Of a DNA stretch of 64,000 nucleotides, positions 61,801-64,000 are shown piece by piece; positions within the stretch are counted from its first letter, which is position 1; each line of letters opens with the position of its first letter. The notes under the pieces are model-generated. The model was not told where the DNA came from and did not search any database. It was given only the letters and a program-made list of their open reading frames with translations. The DNA lies in the NCBI RefSeq assembly GCF_029714945.1, contig NZ_CP121634.1, positions 806,001 through 870,000 on the forward strand, written 5' to 3'. The position numbers were made by a program, and so were the translations under genes. The stretch comes from Bradyrhizobium sp. CIAT3101 (GTDB lineage: Bacteria; Pseudomonadota; Alphaproteobacteria; Rhizobiales; Xanthobacteraceae).

Positions 61801-62924
61801 GCACCTACGACTATTCGCCCGATGCGACCGCGATCAACGCGCTGTCGGCAGGTTCCTATGTCGATACGTTCACGGTGCAGACCACCGACACGCACGGCGC
61901 GACCGGCACCGCGACATTCACGGTGAACGTGACCGGCGCCAACGACACGCCGGTGCTGTCCGATGGCAGCCTCGGCAAGCTCACCGACACGGCCGCCGCC
62001 GACACTTTCTCCGACCTCACCGGCCACTTGGCCGGGACCGATGCCGATACCGGCGATACGCTGACCTATGCTCTGCTGAACTCGGATCATCACGCGACCA
62101 GCACCCTCACGGGTCACTATGGCGCGCTGACGCTCAACACCGACGGCAGCTACACCTACGTCCCCGATGCCGCCTCGATCAATGCGCTGCCTCAAGGCTC
62201 CTATTCGGATGCTTTCACCGTCCAGCTAACGGACTCGCATGGTGCCGCCACCACGGCGACATATACCGTGGACGTGACCGGTGCGGACGATGCGCCCGTC
62301 TTCAACCTCGACAAGATCAGCGTGACCCAGCTGGACGACGAACAGATCGTCGTTCACGGCCTCCAGGTCACCGATGTCGATGCCGCGGCCGATGAAACCT
62401 TCACGCTTCTTGCGACCGGCGCGAAGGCAGGCGATGTCAGTCCGTCGTCTGGCTCGGGTTCTCTTGCCGACATCAACACGATGCTGGGCACCCTGACCTA
62501 CAATGAAGGCAGCGAAGAGCCTTCCACGGATACGGTCGCGCTCACCGTGACCGACGGCCACGGCGCGACCAATACTGTCAACCTGATTTTCAATCTCGCC
62601 GAAAGCGCGGACGATCACGTGAGCCTCACCGGCACGACCGGCAAGGATGTCTTCTTCGGGACCGGCTATCAGGAACAATTCGTGTTCGGGGCCAATTCGA
62701 ACCACGACACGATCGTGAATTTCACGCCCAACCAGGATCACATCAACCTGACCGCGGTCGTGGCGACCGACATCGACGCCGCATGGATCGCGCAGCACGT
62801 CGCGGCTTCGCCGGCCAACTCCGCGGATACCCTGATCACGATCGATTCCGCCGACACGATCCTCCTGAAGGGCGTCAACGCCGCCAACCTCCACGCGAGC
62901 GACTTCATCGTCCATTCCGGATGA
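55824..62924 (+). CDS. giant secreted surface protein: N-terminal module, FecR domain, VCBS repeats, beta-helix, RTX-like C-terminus
   Basis: The 2366-residue protein opens from TTG 55824 (an in-frame stop lies at 55803). Residues 1-105 are a small N-terminal module, followed by an alanine-rich linker, PGAAAA at 108-113. Residues 118-215 form a FecR-like domain (GSATAVRNGVSVILNNGDNV then VDVFIDGTVFGLSSNARMVL-type strands). Two VCBS/cadherin-like repeats span about 440-690. A long region of short Gly/Thr-rich parallel-beta-helix repeats (TNTGTIEVQSGTLSLSGG type) follows to about 1740. VCBS repeats resume to about 2250, and the C-terminus ends in a type I secretion-like block (GKDVFFGTGYQEQFVFGANS). 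No secretion genes lie nearby. The layout is that of a large adhesin. Confidence 0.88.
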   Translation: MNYAGKFDAALSFDGHSNGHHVDSFIAKAHGHVPEGAVVVADPNLIFNGEFKRTGVDLVLSHDGHEFVVHDYFRGDKRAAIASPDGAHLTGDIVSALTGYVQVAQAAPGAAAAQVIGHVTKLTGSATAVRNGVSVILNNGDNVEKGDVVSTGSDSTLGVTFIDGTVFGLSSNARMVLNEMVYDPNGSNNSSLLSLVAGTITFVAGETAKHGDMKIDTPVATMGIRGTAVLTEINFVVPAGGGDPQPQANFQVLVEPNGTTGSYILFDKLTLLPIATVNQAGQMIQISGGNVSITNGLLSPDVQKLITDVFTLKFTDNNTNTKLTTNFTDSITQDGNNLLIKTASGASATAIFTNTVNANGSGSGQGGGDKSVDRIPGPPQARSLDSHGNVTTSFKLTEHANATAGRADATGGAVGADTVSGQINFVDQNLGDRPTVSVKLADAPNFVYENASQQDVTGSLSALQKQDIAATQIQISVVPDPANSNNGSAIWTYTIPDHVFDFLGAGETLTLTYTFLVNNNFAVQPESFPITITITITGTNDKPVITTSVPTITFSGGTSVPGGPLTSDVPTSGTLAFTDVDLTDTHTVSVSKFSAVLPGGTVPKAISDFLAGALLVSIASGHDSTGTGTGSIDWSLKDIPVYLADFIPKGEVLTVTYTVTVKDSQGATSDQTVTVTITGTDAPAVVWIATNTEGSPAGGFWKDGANWETGNAPTINDDVIVITDQLHGLTPSYPVTIDLAAFGKSLTMDDYDTTRNHTVPEVINHSTLTLAGSLTLNADAKFTNAADGQVLVGGAIDVETITRKTGEVVVNTVTITNAGTLTLAAGGVIDTLTTIANSGTIELSGGTLALKTGIANTGNVKIDAAGKLTVNGATIDGGATPVFHGIPGGEGGEGDGTEGTDIGGLRSVGTVTNNGEFDLTGNAVLSNGILKNNGSVNVSGTGNALNYEVVTNAGTIEVLSGALTIGSGSTVENSSGNVIVDAALTLDGATISGGAIKGAGTIDVTSDSTIDGNATLTTGPVTVESDVTLTLDDATVAGTAITNHGTVKVDGSRKLTLKGASLTGGTLTVSGTLDSTGATTITNANISNSNLLESTLGGLLALVATTSTTAITNGGTLRANGAELDINGEAVTNTGTLAAINDGTLKLISNIVTNTDGTVSVEAGSTLDLQAATIDGGTVTIAGTLESTGASAIDNADITVASTGTVSVTSGTLTIDPTTSHAIANHGSIKAETGGTLKLTTATITNAGATISVDGTSKLYLTDVSINGGSLTNAGNLYSVGLNTVTGGVTNTGTIEVQSGTLSLSGGITGVGTLIIDDKATLALGGADAQTVTFAGGTNTLELDKVAGHSFTGTIAGQSSTGGTFTVTGNADITTSKGDALDVTASGGTSDNRANIVLTPTGALSGANNGIAVTQDGIGDISLMTVGDVTGTAGDGIVLHDGASGAGNITATIGGAASGAVGLDVVSHGGGAVTITNNGHITGTTSFGLHVDQDDSGATGSTHIINAGTVVGADGVAAISIQENTTGSATIDNSGTIGPDAASVTSTTYAIVETGGAITINNSGHINGNISVASATFDNNAGGTWTVAGSGVFGDASSIVNHGDIDLHGASISGTGLSITNDATIDSWGTASISGTITNTGTIEVHNGDLSLLGSLSGSGSVTVDAGATLEVEGAVSQTITLAGDGAHLQIDTSTFGGSIAALSKTDTIDLSTIKYGLGTSAVYVANADASTGGVLTVTDAYGHHISLTLTGADYSNTTFAGSDDGTGHTLITVHATDDAPAFTDGGVLAASVSEQANATGDFSTVDTATPATGSVDFTDIDLTDLPAAKITGQVVTSLGADHSTDLTASLTPGEIAALENALTLQQTGKNNGTVTWSYSIADGALDFLGQDQTAKVVSTITLDDGHGQKTTADVTITITGQNDAPTLAAVTTAPLVDTANADTFSDITGTLVGTDADHGETATLKYAVLDSHNNAVSTLAGHYGTLTVNANGTYDYSPDATAINALSAGSYVDTFTVQTTDTHGATGTATFTVNVTGANDTPVLSDGSLGKLTDTAAADTFSDLTGHLAGTDADTGDTLTYALLNSDHHATSTLTGHYGALTLNTDGSYTYVPDAASINALPQGSYSDAFTVQLTDSHGAATTATYTVDVTGADDAPVFNLDKISVTQLDDEQIVVHGLQVTDVDAAADETFTLLATGAKAGDVSPSSGSGSLADINTMLGTLTYNEGSEEPSTDTVALTVTDGHGATNTVNLIFNLAESADDHVSLTGTTGKDVFFGTGYQEQFVFGANSNHDTIVNFTPNQDHINLTAVVATDIDAAWIAQHVAASPANSADTLITIDSADTILLKGVNAANLHASDFIVHSG

Positions 62925-63000
62925 TCGCCCGGACGACGCCGATCGCCCGCAGGTGCGTTCGGCGCTGCCATTGGCCGGCAATGCGTGATATTCAGTAAGC

Positions 63001-64000
63001 ATGAAACGTCTCAAGATCCTGCGGCGGTGGTTCGCGCGAAAGTTCGGCTTTGCGCGCCTGGTGTGCCTTGCGCTGCTGGTCGTCTTCGCCGGCTTGCGCG
63101 TCTGGGATCCGCCGCCGGTCCAGGAATTGCGGCTGCGCACCTTCGACCTGTTCCAGTTGATCGACCCGCGCCACAAGACGGTGCGGCCGGTCACCATCGT
63201 CGACATCGACGACAAGAGCCTCGCCAGGCTCGGCCAGTGGCCGTGGTCGCGCACGCGGATCGCGGATTTGATCATCAATCTCACCAATAACGGCGCGGTG
63301 GCGATCGGCTTTGACGTGGTGTTCTCCGAACCCGACCGGCTCAATCCGGATCTGGTCGCCAACCAGATGCGCTATCTGGACGACGCCACGCGGATGAAGC
63401 TGAGCGAGCTGCCGAGCAACGACCAGATTCTCTCCGAAGCGATCAAGCGTTCGAAAGTGGTCCTCGGCGAAACCGGGCTGCCACAAGTCGAATCCGAACT
63501 CGACAAGACGCTTCCTTTCACCGGAGTCGCGACGGTCGGGGAAGCGAATGCGGAAAACTTCCTGTTCGAATTCCCCGGCCTGTTGCGCAACGTGCCGGTG
63601 ATCGAGAAGGTCGCCGCCGGTCGTGGCCTGTTCTCCATCAAGACCGAGCGCGACGGCTTCATCCGCCGCGTGCCGATGATCATGTGGGCCCAGGGCAATA
63701 TCATGCCTTCGCTCAGCCTCGAGATCCTGCGGGTCGTCACGGGTACCCCGACACTGCTGGTTCGCACCGACAAGACCGGCATCCGTGCCATCCGCCTTAA
63801 GGGCGTCGAGATCCCGACCGACAAGAACGGGCAGCTCTGGGTGCATTACGCTCGCCGGGATCCTTCGATCTATGTGTCGGCAGCGGACGTGCTCGACAAC
63901 ACCGTGCCGCCCAGCAAGCTCGCCGGCAAGCTGGTGCTGATCGGCACCTCCGCGGCCGGGCTGAACGACATCAAGACCACGCCGGTGTCCTCGACCATGC
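63001..64000 (+). CDS. CHASE2-domain sensor protein (adenylate/guanylate cyclase type), C-terminus cut
   Basis: The visible 333 residues begin MKRLKILRRWFARKFGFARL, then a transmembrane helix (LVCLALLVVFAGLRVW) and a CHASE2 extracytoplasmic domain: RTFDLFQLIDPRHKTVRPVT, then IVDIDDKSLARLGQWPWSR and IGFDVVFSEPDR. The frame stays open to the window edge. CHASE2 usually precedes three helices and an adenylate/guanylate cyclase, kinase or diguanylate cyclase domain, so the output is not seen. It starts 76 bases after the giant surface protein and is probably in the same transcription unit. FecR-domain proteins beside CHASE2 cyclases are a recurrent pairing in my recollection. Confidence 0.87.
   Translation, partial: MKRLKILRRWFARKFGFARLVCLALLVVFAGLRVWDPPPVQELRLRTFDLFQLIDPRHKTVRPVTIVDIDDKSLARLGQWPWSRTRIADLIINLTNNGAVAIGFDVVFSEPDRLNPDLVANQMRYLDDATRMKLSELPSNDQILSEAIKRSKVVLGETGLPQVESELDKTLPFTGVATVGEANAENFLFEFPGLLRNVPVIEKVAAGRGLFSIKTERDGFIRRVPMIMWAQGNIMPSLSLEILRVVTGTPTLLVRTDKTGIRAIRLKGVEIPTDKNGQLWVHYARRDPSIYVSAADVLDNTVPPSKLAGKLVLIGTSAAGLNDIKTTPVSSTM

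Noticed and set aside
56382-62195. A 1937-codon open frame antisense to the giant surface protein
   Set aside because: It has strongly biased composition (Arg, Gly, Asp, Val) with no domain, is the mirror of the repetitive Gly/Thr codons on the plus strand, and lacks a ribosome binding site.
55824-62924. Possible CRISPR-like or tandem DNA repeats in the giant gene
   Set aside because: The repetition is at protein level with varied codons and irregular spacing; no spacer-repeat pattern exists.
1-64000. tRNA, rRNA, riboswitch or prophage genes
   Set aside because: I noticed no cloverleaf, rRNA-like or aptamer-like sequence and no integrase, capsid or transposase frame; a covariance-model scan would be the decisive check.

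Overview
The window is chromosomal DNA from an alphaproteobacterium, most likely Bradyrhizobium or a close relative. The signs are uniformly high GC, a C4-pathway 5-aminolevulinate synthase (hemA) with a perfect FixK/FNR-type box upstream, a BA14K-family protein, a methanethiol S-methyltransferase-like gene, a Liv-type ABC operon with an embedded acyl-CoA ligase, and five copies of a REP-like long inverted repeat between genes. I see no rRNA, tRNA, CRISPR array, transposase or phage gene. Both edges cut genes: an MHS-family MFS transporter on the left and a CHASE2 protein on the right. The organism assignment is inference from gene content and family recognition; no search was run.

Layout. 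1-3.8 kb: MFS transporter (-), NarL/LuxR response regulator (+), DUF3857/transglutaminase-like membrane protein (+). 3.9-9.9 kb: a STAND regulator (OmpR-type winged helix, NB-ARC ATPase, repeats) divergent from a four-gene run: Ohr peroxidase, Tat-exported alpha/beta hydrolase, cytochrome P460, SDR. 9.9-13.5 kb: hybrid histidine kinase with an SLC5 transporter-like sensor domain. 13.8-19.5 kb: hemA, MBL hydrolase, chemoreceptor, outer-membrane beta-barrel. 19.7-23.5 kb: small genes, including two paralogous secreted mini-proteins and an overlapping 54/69-codon pair. 23.5-28.7 kb: peptide/nickel-type ABC importer. 28.9-31.1 kb: TetR regulator, lipoprotein and DUF2147 protein. 31.1-35.8 kb: mddA-like and GFA genes bracketed by two paralogous winged-helix/TPR regulators. 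36-45.3 kb: BA14K, lyase-family enzyme, M29 aminopeptidase, cupin, amidohydrolase, MBL protein and a two-gene ABC exporter. 46.3-53.1 kb: livHMGF, acyl-CoA ligase, binding protein. 53.3-64 kb: two secreted proteins, one a LapG-type transglutaminase-like cysteine protease, then a 2366-residue FecR/VCBS/beta-helix surface protein and a CHASE2 cyclase-type sensor.

How it fits together. Three one-component regulators with OmpR-type winged helices sit next to likely targets, and each has short tandem direct repeats at or just upstream of its start, the kind of site that DNA-binding fold uses. The SLC5-kinase and the LuxR response regulator, 8 kb apart, resemble the CrbS/CrbR (MxtR/ErdR) acetate-sensing pair. 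The right end looks like a surface-adhesin module: a LapG-like protease divergent from a giant secreted protein that carries an alanine-rich N-terminal linker and a FecR domain, followed by a CHASE2 sensor. This module, the STAND-controlled Ohr/P460 run and the regulator-bracketed mddA locus are the best candidates for an undescribed system.
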